Numbered from the stretch's first letter, positions 34,111 to 42,431 are shown. The stretch is 64,000 bases of DNA from Aigarchaeota archaeon (GCA_025059745.1 JANXDH010000004.1:297783-361782), one strand, 5' to 3'. Numbers and translations are program-made. Notes: a model not told the origin generated them from the sequence alone.

Positions 34111-34565
34111 CCTCGGTCGAGAACTCAGCTGGAGAACCCGAGGGTCACCAGGTCACCGAGGAGATCAAAGCCAAACCCATCAAACCCATGGTCAGGATAA
34201 AGCGTTCAGTATTGATCCAACGAAGGAGGAGGCCGGAGTTCAAACGCCAGGAGTCCTGGAGGTACAAGAGGATCGATGAGAGGTGGAGGAGGGCGCGGGG
34301 TAAGGACAGTAAGGTGAGGTTACAGGTAAAGGGATGGCCCCCCCTCGTTAAGGTAGGCTACCGTTCGCCCAGGGCGTTCAGGTGTCTTCACCCCTCTGGT
34401 TTCAGAGAGGTCCTCGTGCACAACCCGACCGAGTTGAGAGGACTGGACCCAGCGATCCACGCAGTTAGAATAGCCTCGTCTGTCGGCCGCGCGAAGAGGA
34501 TCAAGATCTACGACGCAGCCGTAGCAGCAGGCCTACGCGTCCTGAATCCTCCGAGGGGTGTCTGA
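34107..34565 (+). CDS. rpl32e: 50S ribosomal protein eL32
   Basis: eL32 occurs only in archaea and eukaryotes. The 152-residue protein has a variable N-terminal tail (about 1-35) and the conserved part RPEFKRQESWRYKRIDERWR, PPLVKVGYRSPRAFRCLHPS and RIASSVGRAKR. It starts at TTG overlapping the uL6 stop and ends 4-8 nt inside the eL19 start region. Confidence 0.95.
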   Translation: MTSVENSAGEPEGHQVTEEIKAKPIKPMVRIKRSVLIQRRRRPEFKRQESWRYKRIDERWRRARGKDSKVRLQVKGWPPLVKVGYRSPRAFRCLHPSGFREVLVHNPTELRGLDPAIHAVRIASSVGRAKRIKIYDAAVAAGLRVLNPPRGV

Positions 34566-35004
34566 CGTGTCGCTGAGGTTCCAGAGGAGGTTGGCATCGT
34601 CGATATTGAAGTGCGGTGAGAACAGGGTCAGGTTCGATACCGAGAGGCTGGAGGACATAGAGGACGCGATCACACGCGATGACATAAGGAGGCTCATAAT
34701 AGAGGGCGCGATATACGCGGTACACGAGAGAGGCCAGACGAGGTCCAGGGTCAAGGAGAAACGGGGCATGGGACGACGGAAGGGAGGTCGGTACTCCAAG
34801 TTGACGAGGAAGGAGCGATGGATACAGAGGGTCAGAGCTCAGAGGAGGTTACTCCGGCACCTCAGGGACTCCGGGTCACTGGACCCCTCAGAGTACCGTT
34901 CCCTCTACCTCCAGGTCAAGGCGGGGAGGTTCAAGTCCCTCGCGGACCTAAAGTTGTTATTGAGGGAGAAGGGCGTCCTGTCCAAGGGATCAATGAGTAG
35001 GTGA
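34558..35004 (+). CDS. rpl19e: 50S ribosomal protein eL19
   Basis: eL19 is an archaeal/eukaryotic large-subunit protein. The 148-residue sequence has the usual opening SLRFQRRLASSILKCGENRV, DTERLEDIEDAITRDDIRRL, then KRGMGRRKGGRYSK and the basic helix WIQRVRAQRRLLRHLRDSG. GTG 34558 overlaps eL32. GTG 34567 is an alternative start and would give the more typical N-terminus. Its stop overlaps the uL18 GTG (GTGA). Confidence 0.95.
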   Translation: MSDVSLRFQRRLASSILKCGENRVRFDTERLEDIEDAITRDDIRRLIIEGAIYAVHERGQTRSRVKEKRGMGRRKGGRYSKLTRKERWIQRVRAQRRLLRHLRDSGSLDPSEYRSLYLQVKAGRFKSLADLKLLLREKGVLSKGSMSR

Positions 35005-35594
35005 AGTCTGTGCCGCGCGATCTCTTCTATCGTAGGTTTCCTCCGCGTCGGAGGAGGGAGGGTAAGACCGATTACCGCGGTCGCCTCAGGTTAGTCAAGT
35101 CGGGTAAGCCAAGGCTCGTGGTGAGGAGGTCGAACCGTTACATCACCGTGATGACGGTCAGATCGAAGGCAGGCGGTGACGAGACCATAGTCTCAGTCAA
35201 CTCGAAGCAACTGAGTAAGTACGGATGGCAGCTAGGAACGAAGAGTGTGCCTGCGGCCTACCTCACCGGTTACTTAGCGGCCAAGCTCTCCCTCAAAAAG
35301 GGCGTACGCGATGCGGTGGCGGATATAGGTATCCACAAATCCACTCGCGGTTCGAGAGTATTCGCTGCGATAAAGGGCGCTATAGACGCCGGCCTCAACG
35401 TCCCTATGGGCGAGGGGGTGGCACCCGGAGACGAGAGGTTGAGGGGACAACACATCGCGGAATACGGTAAGATCGTAGAGAGTCTCCCTCAGTCGCACCA
35501 GTTCTCTAGGACGAAGAGGGAAGTATTGAGGGACGCGTCTAGTCACTTCGAGGAGGTCAGAGGGAAGCTGGACTCAGTCACCGCGATAAACTAA
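35001..35594 (+). CDS. rpl18: 50S ribosomal protein uL18
   Basis: uL18 binds 5S rRNA. The 197-residue length is that of archaeal uL18/eukaryotic L5-like proteins. Key segments are RRFPPRRRREGKTDYRGRLR, GKPRLVVRRSNRYITV, KSVPAAYLTGYLAAK and DIGIHKSTRGSRVFAA. It ends the cluster. The usual next genes uS5, uL30 and uL15 are missing and the strand switches. Its stop overlaps the convergent PUA gene by 4 bp. Confidence 0.95.
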   Translation: MKSVPRDLFYRRFPPRRRREGKTDYRGRLRLVKSGKPRLVVRRSNRYITVMTVRSKAGGDETIVSVNSKQLSKYGWQLGTKSVPAAYLTGYLAAKLSLKKGVRDAVADIGIHKSTRGSRVFAAIKGAIDAGLNVPMGEGVAPGDERLRGQHIAEYGKIVESLPQSHQFSRTKREVLRDASSHFEEVRGKLDSVTAIN

Positions 35595-36061
35595 TCGAGT
35601 TCATTCTCAGGTACCCTCCTCCATTTGGGTATCTGAGGATAGACCCTACCGTCCCTGCCTACTCTCCCGGATCCCAAGTAGAGGTTCTTGAACTTCGCGA
35701 TGACGTACGTAACGTCTCCCAAGTCCGTACGGATTATTGGCCCTCCCGTCATCCACGCACTCACCTCGCTCTCACTCAACTCGATCAGGTTCTTTTTTAT
35801 CGACTCACCGAAGAGCTGACTGCCCTCCAGACTGAGGGAGGAACCGTCCCTCGTCATCTTAACAACGTAGAGGCCGACGTTGACGACCCCCCTTATCGTC
35901 CTGGAGAACTCCAGGACCTCGACCCGCGAGACCTTCAATTTCCTCTCACCTGCAGCGAGAAAGACCAGATCCTTGGGGAGCGACTCGATACCGTAGCACC
36001 TCTTCAGCTCACCCTCAAGTGACCTTAACTCCCTCTGACTCAGCGGTTCTATCCTCATCAC
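35591..36061 (-). CDS. PUA-like RNA-binding protein paired with m5C methyltransferase
   Basis: This 156-residue protein resembles the C-terminal RNA-binding part of RsmF/NSUN-type enzymes: an N-terminal alpha-beta part (SQRELRSLEGELKRCYGIES) and a PUA-like end (GGPIIRTDLGDVTYVIAKF, YLGSGRVGRDGRVYPQIPKW). It starts at ATG overlapping the methyltransferase stop by 4 nt (ATGA), so the two are made together and probably form a two-chain enzyme. A free PUA protein acting in ribosome biogenesis is the alternative. Confidence 0.75.
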   Translation of the reverse strand: MMRIEPLSQRELRSLEGELKRCYGIESLPKDLVFLAAGERKLKVSRVEVLEFSRTIRGVVNVGLYVVKMTRDGSSLSLEGSQLFGESIKKNLIELSESEVSAWMTGGPIIRTDLGDVTYVIAKFKNLYLGSGRVGRDGRVYPQIPKWRRVPENELD

Positions 36062-36996
36062 CGTCCCCTCCTGATTAGGGCCACGAAGAAACCTTCAGCC
36101 CAGTTGTCATAAGGATAGGCCTTGAAGCACCTCTTGACCTCTGACCTAAAGGTCAACCCCTCCCACTCCTCCAGAGGACTCCTACTCTTGAGTACGGAGG
36201 GCCTCAAAGAAAGTACCTCTGCAGAGTCCCTCTCCTCTAAGAGATTACTGACAGGCCACTCGTTCTCTAACGGATGGACTGTGCAGGTCGAGTAGACGAG
36301 TAGCCCGCCCTCCCTCAAGCAATCGAAGGCAGATATCAGGAGGGAAAGCTGCAACCTGGATAACCTCTCAGAGACTGTCTTTGAGTAAGTTCTCACGAGA
36401 CTCCAGTCCTTCGCGGCGATCCCCAAGGAACTGCAGGGCACATCTACTAGAACCCGGTCGAAGGTGTGAGAGGCGAACCTGCTGAACCGACGGCCATCGA
36501 CTTGAGTGACGAGGTGATTGAGGACCCCGAACCTCTGTAGGTTCGAGATCAACGGCCTTATCCTCTTCGTCGAGACCTCGTTACACACGAGCACCCCCCT
36601 GTTCTCCATAAGCTGCGCCATCTGAGTCGACTTACTACCTGGTGCCGCGCAGAGGTCTAGAACCCTGTCGCCGGGTCTGACGTCGAGTGACTCTGCGGGG
36701 AGCATCGAGAGGGGGCCTTGGATGTAGATCAACCCCGCCATGTGGTAGACAGAGGACCCAACCCCCTCGGTCGAGTCTATGAAGTAGCCATACCTAGCCC
36801 ACGGCACCGGCCTCAAAGTCCACCCCCTCTCCTCTAACATCTGCACGACCTCAGCTTCTTGCATCTTGAGCGTGTTTACCCTTGCGCACTCAGGTAGTGG
36901 TCTGGTTATAGCCTCGCGGTAGAGTTCGACCTCCATATCAGGGATCCCCTCCATCAGCCCAGACAGGTCATCAGAGAGCTCTATCGGTCGACTCAT
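36058..36996 (-). CDS. NSUN/RsmB-family RNA m5C methyltransferase
   Basis: This 312-residue enzyme methylates cytosine-5 in tRNA or rRNA. Motif I is VLDLCAAPGSKSTQMAQLM, motif IV is VLVDVPCSSLG with its Cys, and motif VI is LVYSTCTVHPLENE with the nucleophilic Cys. It lacks a fused PUA domain. The next gene encodes one separately with a 4-nt overlap. It starts at ATG and diverges from the tRNA-Leu gene. The target RNA cannot be told. Confidence 0.92.
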   Translation of the reverse strand: MSRPIELSDDLSGLMEGIPDMEVELYREAITRPLPECARVNTLKMQEAEVVQMLEERGWTLRPVPWARYGYFIDSTEGVGSSVYHMAGLIYIQGPLSMLPAESLDVRPGDRVLDLCAAPGSKSTQMAQLMENRGVLVCNEVSTKRIRPLISNLQRFGVLNHLVTQVDGRRFSRFASHTFDRVLVDVPCSSLGIAAKDWSLVRTYSKTVSERLSRLQLSLLISAFDCLREGGLLVYSTCTVHPLENEWPVSNLLEERDSAEVLSLRPSVLKSRSPLEEWEGLTFRSEVKRCFKAYPYDNWAEGFFVALIRRGR

Positions 36997-37080
36997 CAGC
37001 CCCCTGAGATCTTTAACGTACTACCTATATGGGTTCTTCCTACAAACTACATAAGTCGGTTAATCACTATCTGAGGCGGT

Positions 37081-37205
37081 GCGGGGGTCGCCAAGCCTGG
37101 TCAAAGGCGCAGGGCTCAGGTTCCTCTAGGATGGGAACCCCTGTCCCGTAGGCCGGAGTGAGAGTGGGGCGGATGGGTTCGTGGGTTCGAATCCCACCCC
37201 CCGCA
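37081..37205 (+). tRNA. tRNA-Leu(CAG) with two apparent introns
   Basis: The acceptor stem GCGGGGG (37081-37087) pairs with CCCCCGC (37198-37204), followed by A73 and no encoded CCA. The D arm uses GCC/GGC, and the T arm GTGGG-TTCGAAT-CCCAC is at 37181-37197. The anticodon stem CAGGG (37110-37114) pairs with CCCTG (37139-37143). The anticodon CAG is at 37117-37119. A 17-nt intron (about 37121-37137) sits at the usual 37/38 position. The variable arm is 37 nt long. Removing about 23 nt (37153-37175) leaves TCCCGTAGGGGTTC, the normal archaeal Leu variable arm. That suggests a second, non-canonical intron. Confidence 0.9.
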
Positions 37206-37260
37206 TAGATGCGGACAGTAGGAGCGTGACTCCGGTGAGGTGGTACTCGACGATTAGAGT

Positions 37261-37269
37261 GATATATGG
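37261..37269 (+). promoter_or_regulatory. TATA box of C/D box sRNA
   Basis: GATATATGG has its centre about 25-27 nt before the first base of the terminal stem of the sRNA at 37289. The spacing matches that of protein genes in this window. Confidence 0.6.
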
Positions 37270-37288
37270 CCGCGCGTCACTGAGTTTT

Positions 37289-37359
37289 GGTGCCCCCTCA
37301 TGATGACCGTTGGAACGCCTGATCGATGAAGAGAAGAGGGTTAGCTGAATAGGGGCACC
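37289..37359 (+). ncRNA. C/D box guide sRNA
   Basis: This 71-nt element has all the marks of an archaeal 2'-O-methylation guide. The terminal stem GGTGCCCC (37289-37296) pairs perfectly with GGGGCACC (37352-37359). Box C ATGATGA is at 37300-37306, box D' CTGA at 37319-37322, box C' CGATGA at 37324-37329 (one mismatch) and box D CTGA at 37345-37348. The D' guide is CCGTTGGAACGC (12 nt) and the D guide lies at 37330-37344 (up to 15 nt). By the N+5 rule the modified bases pair with A37314 and G37340. I could not identify the target RNA. The gap between D' and C' is short (1 nt). Confidence 0.82.
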
Positions 37360-37406
37360 TTCTACCTCAACAAGGTATAAATCTGGACCGTATTCCAGTA
37401 TAACTA

Positions 37407-39008
37407 ATGCGAAAAACTGACGCGTTTATCGCCGTATTGCTCGCAATCGGGCTATCAATATTGCCCATTAACGTCGAGGCCCAGGCCGGAGTAAGGACCG
37501 TTTACGTTGAGAGACAGATGACCCTTGAGCAAGGAGGTCTGATTTACGTCATCGATAGAGTCGAGTGGGGTTCGGGGGATAGCTTTACCTACGGCATCGC
37601 GAGTAGGACGTTCGGCGTCTTAGAACACATATCTGCAGACGGTGGTGAGATCAAGTACAAGGGAGGGACCAAGGACGTCGAGTACTTCGAGGTGACCCCC
37701 AAACGGTCCACCGTCACAATCAAGATGGTGTTGAGGTCCATGGTCGCTGGGTTCGCGACCAACGAGTACGGCATCATAATCGAACCCTACCCGTACATTG
37801 AGGGGGTGAACGCGAACGTATCCGCGGTGCTAATGCGTAAGGGGGACATGAGGTACATCTCTCCGCCCGCTGGTTGGGAGGAGACCGAGAGGGGACTGGA
37901 GACGAGGAACGTACTGGTCAACAGCACCGATCAACTGACCCCCACGATATTCCCCTTCACTTCCACGACCTTCACTGTCCTCGAGATAGAGAGGATCGAG
38001 TACGTCTATAACGTTGGGTCGGAGACTCTGAGCGTGAACCTGAGGATAAAGAACAACTCCCCGAGAACCATAACCGATCTCAGATTGTTCCTGCCGAGGG
38101 GCGTTGACGTCACATCAGTCTTCGACTCAGTAGGCGACGTGGCTTTCAGGAGGGAGGGGGATGCGCTGATCATATTGCTTTCTCAGAGCAGGTTCTCGCT
38201 GGAGAGGGGGTGGAAGATCTCGTTCACAGTAACACTGAAGAGGTCCGGCGGCGTTGAAACCTTCGGCTCAACCGGTGACGGAGCATTCATCAGACCGTTC
38301 AGCGTCTTGAACTCATCAGTAGGCTCGATCCTGTACACGTTCGTACTCCCACCGTCGTCTAGGTTGCTTGACTATAGTAAAGTCTACGAGGTCTACAACT
38401 CACCAGCTGGGGAGACGGTCGTTAGTTACCTCGGCAGTCCTAAGGAGATATACGATGCTGGAGTGATCTCAGTCGGCTTTTCGCGTGGAGGCAGTCAACA
38501 GCTAGCGTCTCTACTACTCTTCGCGGGGATCGCAATACTAGCGGTAGGAGGGGCTGTGGTCACAAGGTCAAGGAAGAGGGCAGCAAAACCGAGGGTGAAG
38601 AGGGAACAGATCAACGTGATACTCGAGGAGCTGACCAAGGTGAACTCGGTGGCGATGGAGATACTCCGGTTGACGGAGTCCCGTAGGGCATCCAAGGAGG
38701 TGAATGTACAGCTCCACTCAGGTCTGACCGCGATAAGGAGGGGCAAGGCGAAGGTCTCTGAGGTGGTCACTCAGATGAAGCGAGAGCAACCCCATATACC
38801 TTCCCGGGTCGACCAGACCATCGCATTGGTGGACACCATATACGAGTCATGCAGGGCGTTGGTCAAGAACTACGAGGACCTGCATAAGGGGTCGATCGGA
38901 AGGTCATCGTTCGAGAGGATCGCTACTTCGCTGAAGAAGGACCTGCGGCGAGACACATCGAACCTGGCGAACCTGATAGAGCAGCTCAGGAGCACTGAGA
39001 CCTATTGA
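37407..39008 (+). CDS. secreted-domain membrane protein with cytoplasmic helical tail, unknown
   Basis: This 533-residue protein has a signal peptide (about 1-26, AFIAVLLAIGLSILPINVEA), an extracellular beta-rich region (about 27-365), one membrane helix (about 369-390, LASLLLFAGIAILAVGGAVV), a basic stop-transfer and a cytoplasmic helical region to the end (EELTKVNSVAMEILRLTESR and on, coiled-coil-like). Asn-x-Ser/Thr sites outside (for example NNSPRT) would suit N-glycosylation. I do not recognise the family. The start ATG lies 27 nt after a TATA box GTATAAATC (37375-37383). It overlaps the convergent DUF354 gene by 7 bp. Confidence 0.8.
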   Translation: MRKTDAFIAVLLAIGLSILPINVEAQAGVRTVYVERQMTLEQGGLIYVIDRVEWGSGDSFTYGIASRTFGVLEHISADGGEIKYKGGTKDVEYFEVTPKRSTVTIKMVLRSMVAGFATNEYGIIIEPYPYIEGVNANVSAVLMRKGDMRYISPPAGWEETERGLETRNVLVNSTDQLTPTIFPFTSTTFTVLEIERIEYVYNVGSETLSVNLRIKNNSPRTITDLRLFLPRGVDVTSVFDSVGDVAFRREGDALIILLSQSRFSLERGWKISFTVTLKRSGGVETFGSTGDGAFIRPFSVLNSSVGSILYTFVLPPSSRLLDYSKVYEVYNSPAGETVVSYLGSPKEIYDAGVISVGFSRGGSQQLASLLLFAGIAILAVGGAVVTRSRKRAAKPRVKREQINVILEELTKVNSVAMEILRLTESRRASKEVNVQLHSGLTAIRRGKAKVSEVVTQMKREQPHIPSRVDQTIALVDTIYESCRALVKNYEDLHKGSIGRSSFERIATSLKKDLRRDTSNLANLIEQLRSTETY

Positions 39009-40066
39009 CCGCCATTTACGACCCTCTCGATCACCTTGTAGATGAGGAGGGCCGGATCCTCCATCGACGAAATCAACGACCTAGCCCTCTCCCTCAACGT
39101 CCTCTTCACAGGCGCCGAGGTCAGTCTCTCTATCACGTCCCGTAATTCTCTCAATTGACCTGGGCCTACATAGTCGATCAGACCCTTCCTCAACAGAAAC
39201 TTATGGACCTCGGGCACCTCACCAGGATAGAAGAGTACCGTCGGTCTCCCTAGCAGCGCAGCTTCTTGAGCTATCGTGCCACCGCCGCAGATCACCACCT
39301 CGGCGTTCTTTATCAGCGGGAGCGCGAGCACCGGTTTACTCAGGAACTTTATCGACGGGTCCCTGAGTGACTTCCTGAGCTCTAGGGACTCGCTCGAGAA
39401 CCTCGTCATCACAAGGACCTTACCGTCCCAAAACTCTATCAGAGACTTGACCAGTGCGACCGTCTCCTCGAGGCCCTTTCCGGTCAGGTAGGAGGCCGTG
39501 CTCTCAGGCACCCTCACCAAGGCGTACCCGTCTTGGAGGGGTTTGGGCAGGTTTACGTCAATCAGGTCTCTGTAACGTATCAGCCACGCGTAGGGGTCGA
39601 GCGCTCGGTAAGTGAATATCCTTGAGGGAGATATGCCGTAACGCGTCCATGATTCCTTAGGTATCACGTACGGTGATGTGATCGACTCCGAGAGGGGGAC
39701 GCACATCCTGTTTATGGGCGAGTGCGGTGTATCAGACGATAGAACGTGAGGGACCTTCAGACCGTAACATATCCTGCAGGCCTCGATTGAACCGCTCGAG
39801 ATGCCGACTGATACGTCCTCCTCACCTATGAGCTTCACTAACCTCAGCTGTCGCTCAGAGCTCGCTAGGAGCTTCCCGTAGAGCGTGGAACCGCCGTACT
39901 CGCCGAACACGAGTGGTTTGATGCCTAAGTGGCTCCACATCCAGTTGACCTGTTCGTAGTCCCTAGAGGTGGTGATGACCTCGATACTCCTCTTCTGGAG
40001 CACCTTGCTCAGAGCCCAATAGAAGAGCGCTTGTTTAGGTGTTAGAACGTCTATCCATACCTTCAT
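39002..40066 (-). CDS. DUF354-type glycosyltransferase-fold protein
   Basis: This 354-residue protein opens MKVWIDVLTPKQALFYWALS and continues with ITTSRDYEQVNWMWSHLGIK, the pattern of the archaeal DUF354 family with a GT-B fold similar to UDP-GlcNAc 2-epimerase. The C-terminal nucleotide-sugar site is AEVVICGGGTIAQEAALLGR, then VLFYPGEVPE. The reaction is not established. Its place next to glycolipid genes suggests a role in surface glycan synthesis. It diverges from the GlcNAc-1-P-transferase-like gene. Confidence 0.8.
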   Translation of the reverse strand: MKVWIDVLTPKQALFYWALSKVLQKRSIEVITTSRDYEQVNWMWSHLGIKPLVFGEYGGSTLYGKLLASSERQLRLVKLIGEEDVSVGISSGSIEACRICYGLKVPHVLSSDTPHSPINRMCVPLSESITSPYVIPKESWTRYGISPSRIFTYRALDPYAWLIRYRDLIDVNLPKPLQDGYALVRVPESTASYLTGKGLEETVALVKSLIEFWDGKVLVMTRFSSESLELRKSLRDPSIKFLSKPVLALPLIKNAEVVICGGGTIAQEAALLGRPTVLFYPGEVPEVHKFLLRKGLIDYVGPGQLRELRDVIERLTSAPVKRTLRERARSLISSMEDPALLIYKVIERVVNGGQ

Positions 40067-40131
40067 CGATCCAACCTCCGAGATCGGTCCTAACTCCTCT
40101 CGTCCCTTCTAAGCATTTAGAACTTTTTAAC

Positions 40132-40141
40132 CCTATATTTA
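40132..40141 (+). promoter_or_regulatory. TATA box of glycolipid operon
   Basis: CCTATATTTA has its centre 27 nt before ATG 40163, which suggests a leaderless transcript for the operon of the next three genes. Confidence 0.65.
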
Positions 40142-40162
40142 GGCCGTCAACTCTAAGGGTGG

Positions 40163-41149
40163 ATGTCGGACTCACCATACCTGATCTCGTTCATCGTACT
40201 GACCTCACTACCCTTAACGATCCTCATGACTGGCGCGTTCAACAGACTGTCCTTCAGGTTCAAATTGCTCGGAAGGGACGTCCACAAACCCACGATGCCC
40301 TTGGTGCCGAGCGTCGGAGGACTGGGGTTCGTGTGCAGTTATCTCTTCGTAACAGCTCTCTCCCTCTCGTTCTTGGGAGCCTCGGCAGGGGTCGTGGTCT
40401 TCGTCTTGGTACCCCTCATAGCGGCGCTGATAGGCCTCGTCGAGGACCTCCGCGAGCTCAACCCTGTGCTGAAACCGTTCCTCTTGGTGATACCCGGCGT
40501 TGTGGTCCTGGTCCTGGGGCTCTACGACCCCTTCCCCATTATACCGTTCATAGGTCAGGTTAGACTGACCATAGTCTACCCCCTCATACTATTACTCGCT
40601 TACCCTGTAGTTTGCAACGCCGTCAACAGCCTAGACGTCCTGAACGGTTCACTGATACTCACCTCAGTACCAGTCTTATCTGTGCTGGGTGCGCTATCGT
40701 ACTTGAACGGATCTTTAGACTCAGCCATAGCGGCCGTGACTCTATCGCTCGGCCTGTTGGGCTTCGCGAGGTTCAACCTCTACCCCGCGAGGAGCTTCAG
40801 CGGCAACGCAGGGAGCCTGATGATAGGAGCAGTCATAACCTCGGTCGCCATCTACTCGAAGCTGGAGGTGGTCGCGCTGACCGCGCTATTGCCTCACATA
40901 ATGAACGAGTTCCACCTCCTATCGTCTATAGGCGGCTTGAAGTCAGGGAAGTCCTATCGGAGGAGGCCCGTGGAGGTGGCGAACGGTATGATAAGGGCGA
41001 GCGTTGAGCCGAGTGCACCGCTCACCCTAGTCCGCATGCTGACTCTAAGTGCACCTCAGGGTGAGGCTAGATTGGTCTTGCGTCTAGGGTTAATATCCAC
41101 GACCTCCTCGGTTTTAGCAGTAATGACGCATGTACTCGGTGGTCTCTGA
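40163..41149 (+). CDS. GlcNAc-1-phosphate transferase-like enzyme (MraY/ALG7 family)
   Basis: This 328-residue membrane enzyme probably moves a sugar phosphate from a UDP-sugar to a polyprenyl phosphate, the first step of lipid-linked glycan assembly. The family marks are visible: LLGRDVHKPTMPLVPSVGGL, LIGLVEDLRELNPVLKP (catalytic acidic pair), VCNAVNSLDVLNG, and RSFSGNAGSLMIGA. About ten hydrophobic segments are present. In archaea such enzymes act in N-glycosylation (AglH-like). The substrate is inferred. The stop overlaps the next start by 1 nt. Confidence 0.88.
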   Translation: MSDSPYLISFIVLTSLPLTILMTGAFNRLSFRFKLLGRDVHKPTMPLVPSVGGLGFVCSYLFVTALSLSFLGASAGVVVFVLVPLIAALIGLVEDLRELNPVLKPFLLVIPGVVVLVLGLYDPFPIIPFIGQVRLTIVYPLILLLAYPVVCNAVNSLDVLNGSLILTSVPVLSVLGALSYLNGSLDSAIAAVTLSLGLLGFARFNLYPARSFSGNAGSLMIGAVITSVAIYSKLEVVALTALLPHIMNEFHLLSSIGGLKSGKSYRRRPVEVANGMIRASVEPSAPLTLVRMLTLSAPQGEARLVLRLGLISTTSSVLAVMTHVLGGL

Positions 41150-41427
41150 TGGGCGACACATTGAACGTCCTAGCAGTGATAGTGACAGCGTGGGCTACGT
41201 TACTTATGCTCCTCGCCTTTATCAGCAACACCATTTTGCCGCTGATAGAGGGGACGAGCCCATTTATCACTGGTCTCCTGAGGGTTACAGTCTCAGTATC
41301 ACTCTTCATAGCGTGGTTGGCTTGGTGGTTCGCCCTGAGCAAATTCTTGGTCTACAGGGGGATACTCAGGCTGATGAGGGCCAGGGGCGAGAACGGTAAG
41401 AATACTAATAGTAGTTCACCCCATTGA
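41149..41427 (+). CDS. small two-helix membrane protein
   Basis: This 92-residue protein has two hydrophobic helices (about 7-30, LAVIVTAWATLLMLLAFIS, and 41-68) and a charged C-terminal tail (LRLMRARGENGKNTNS). It is locked between the transferase and the dehydrogenase by 1-nt and 4-nt overlaps, so it is probably part of the same glycolipid pathway. I do not recognise the family. It may be a helper subunit. Confidence 0.7.
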   Translation: MGDTLNVLAVIVTAWATLLMLLAFISNTILPLIEGTSPFITGLLRVTVSVSLFIAWLAWWFALSKFLVYRGILRLMRARGENGKNTNSSSPH

Positions 41428-42431
41428 GATGTCAGGTCATGGACCAAAGGGAAATCCGGGTCGGAGTCATAGGGACTGGATGGTGGGGGAGACATCACGT
41501 CAGGGTACTGGGAGATTTACCGGGAGTTGTGGTCGGCGTGATCTGTGACCTCAACCCGGAGAGGGCAGCGGAGGTAGCTAAGCGTTATAGCATCAAGAAG
41601 TATACGCGCGACTACAGGGCGGTGCTCCGCGATGATGAGATCGACGCAGTCACCATATGTACGCCATCCATAACTCACTCGGAGATCTGCAAGGAGGCCC
41701 TCAGGGCGGGGAAGGACGTCCTCGTAGAGAAACCGATGGCTGAGAACGTGAAGAGCGCGCTAGAGATACTCGACACGGTTCGTTCCACTGGTAAGTCGGT
41801 CATGGTCGGGTTCATAGAGCGGTTCAACGCGGGCGTAAAGTACGCGTCAAACTTGATGAGGGAGAACGGGATAGGTGAGGTCCTCTCGATTTACGGGAGG
41901 CGTATAGGTCCGTGGCCCGTGAGGATAGGTGACGTGGGAGCGGTAATGGATACCGCGATACACGATATAGACCTCTCGATAATGATGATGGGCCGCATAC
42001 CCTCGATGATCTACGCTGCTGGCGGTTCTTTAAGACACATCTATGAGGACCACGTCCAGGCACTCCTCAACTTCAATGATGGGAAGTGCGCTATCATCGA
42101 GGCTAACTGGTTGACTCCGAGAAAGAAGAGGGAGCTCCGCGTCACAGGCTCCGAGGGGGTGGTCCACATAGAGTTCCTGACCCCAGAGGTGACGGTGGAG
42201 AGGTCTAACGGTTCTTACGTACCCAACCTAACGAATGAGGAGCCCCTACGATCGGAGCTCATGCACTTCACCGAGTCCCTGAGGAGAGACATAAAACCCG
42301 TGCCGAACGAGGTAGACGGCCTGAGGGCACTGATAGTAGCCGAGTCGATACTGAACTCCATGAAGAGCAGGCACCCGGTCATCGTCGACGAGTTGATCGC
42401 CGAGTACGGAGTAAACCTTAACAGGCTCTAG
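41424..42431 (+). CDS. Gfo/Idh/MocA-family oxidoreductase
   Basis: This NAD(P)-dependent sugar dehydrogenase has about 335 residues. The N-terminal Rossmann loop is VGVIGTGWWGRHHVRVLGDL, the EKP motif is DVLVEKPMAENVK, and the catalytic region is MDTAIHDIDLSIMMM. Relatives oxidise inositol or UDP-amino sugars. Given its operon with a glycolipid transferase, a UDP-sugar 3-dehydrogenase is likely. It starts at TTG 41424, overlapping the previous stop, or ATG 41439. Confidence 0.88.
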   Translation: MRCQVMDQREIRVGVIGTGWWGRHHVRVLGDLPGVVVGVICDLNPERAAEVAKRYSIKKYTRDYRAVLRDDEIDAVTICTPSITHSEICKEALRAGKDVLVEKPMAENVKSALEILDTVRSTGKSVMVGFIERFNAGVKYASNLMRENGIGEVLSIYGRRIGPWPVRIGDVGAVMDTAIHDIDLSIMMMGRIPSMIYAAGGSLRHIYEDHVQALLNFNDGKCAIIEANWLTPRKKRELRVTGSEGVVHIEFLTPEVTVERSNGSYVPNLTNEEPLRSELMHFTESLRRDIKPVPNEVDGLRALIVAESILNSMKSRHPVIVDELIAEYGVNLNRL

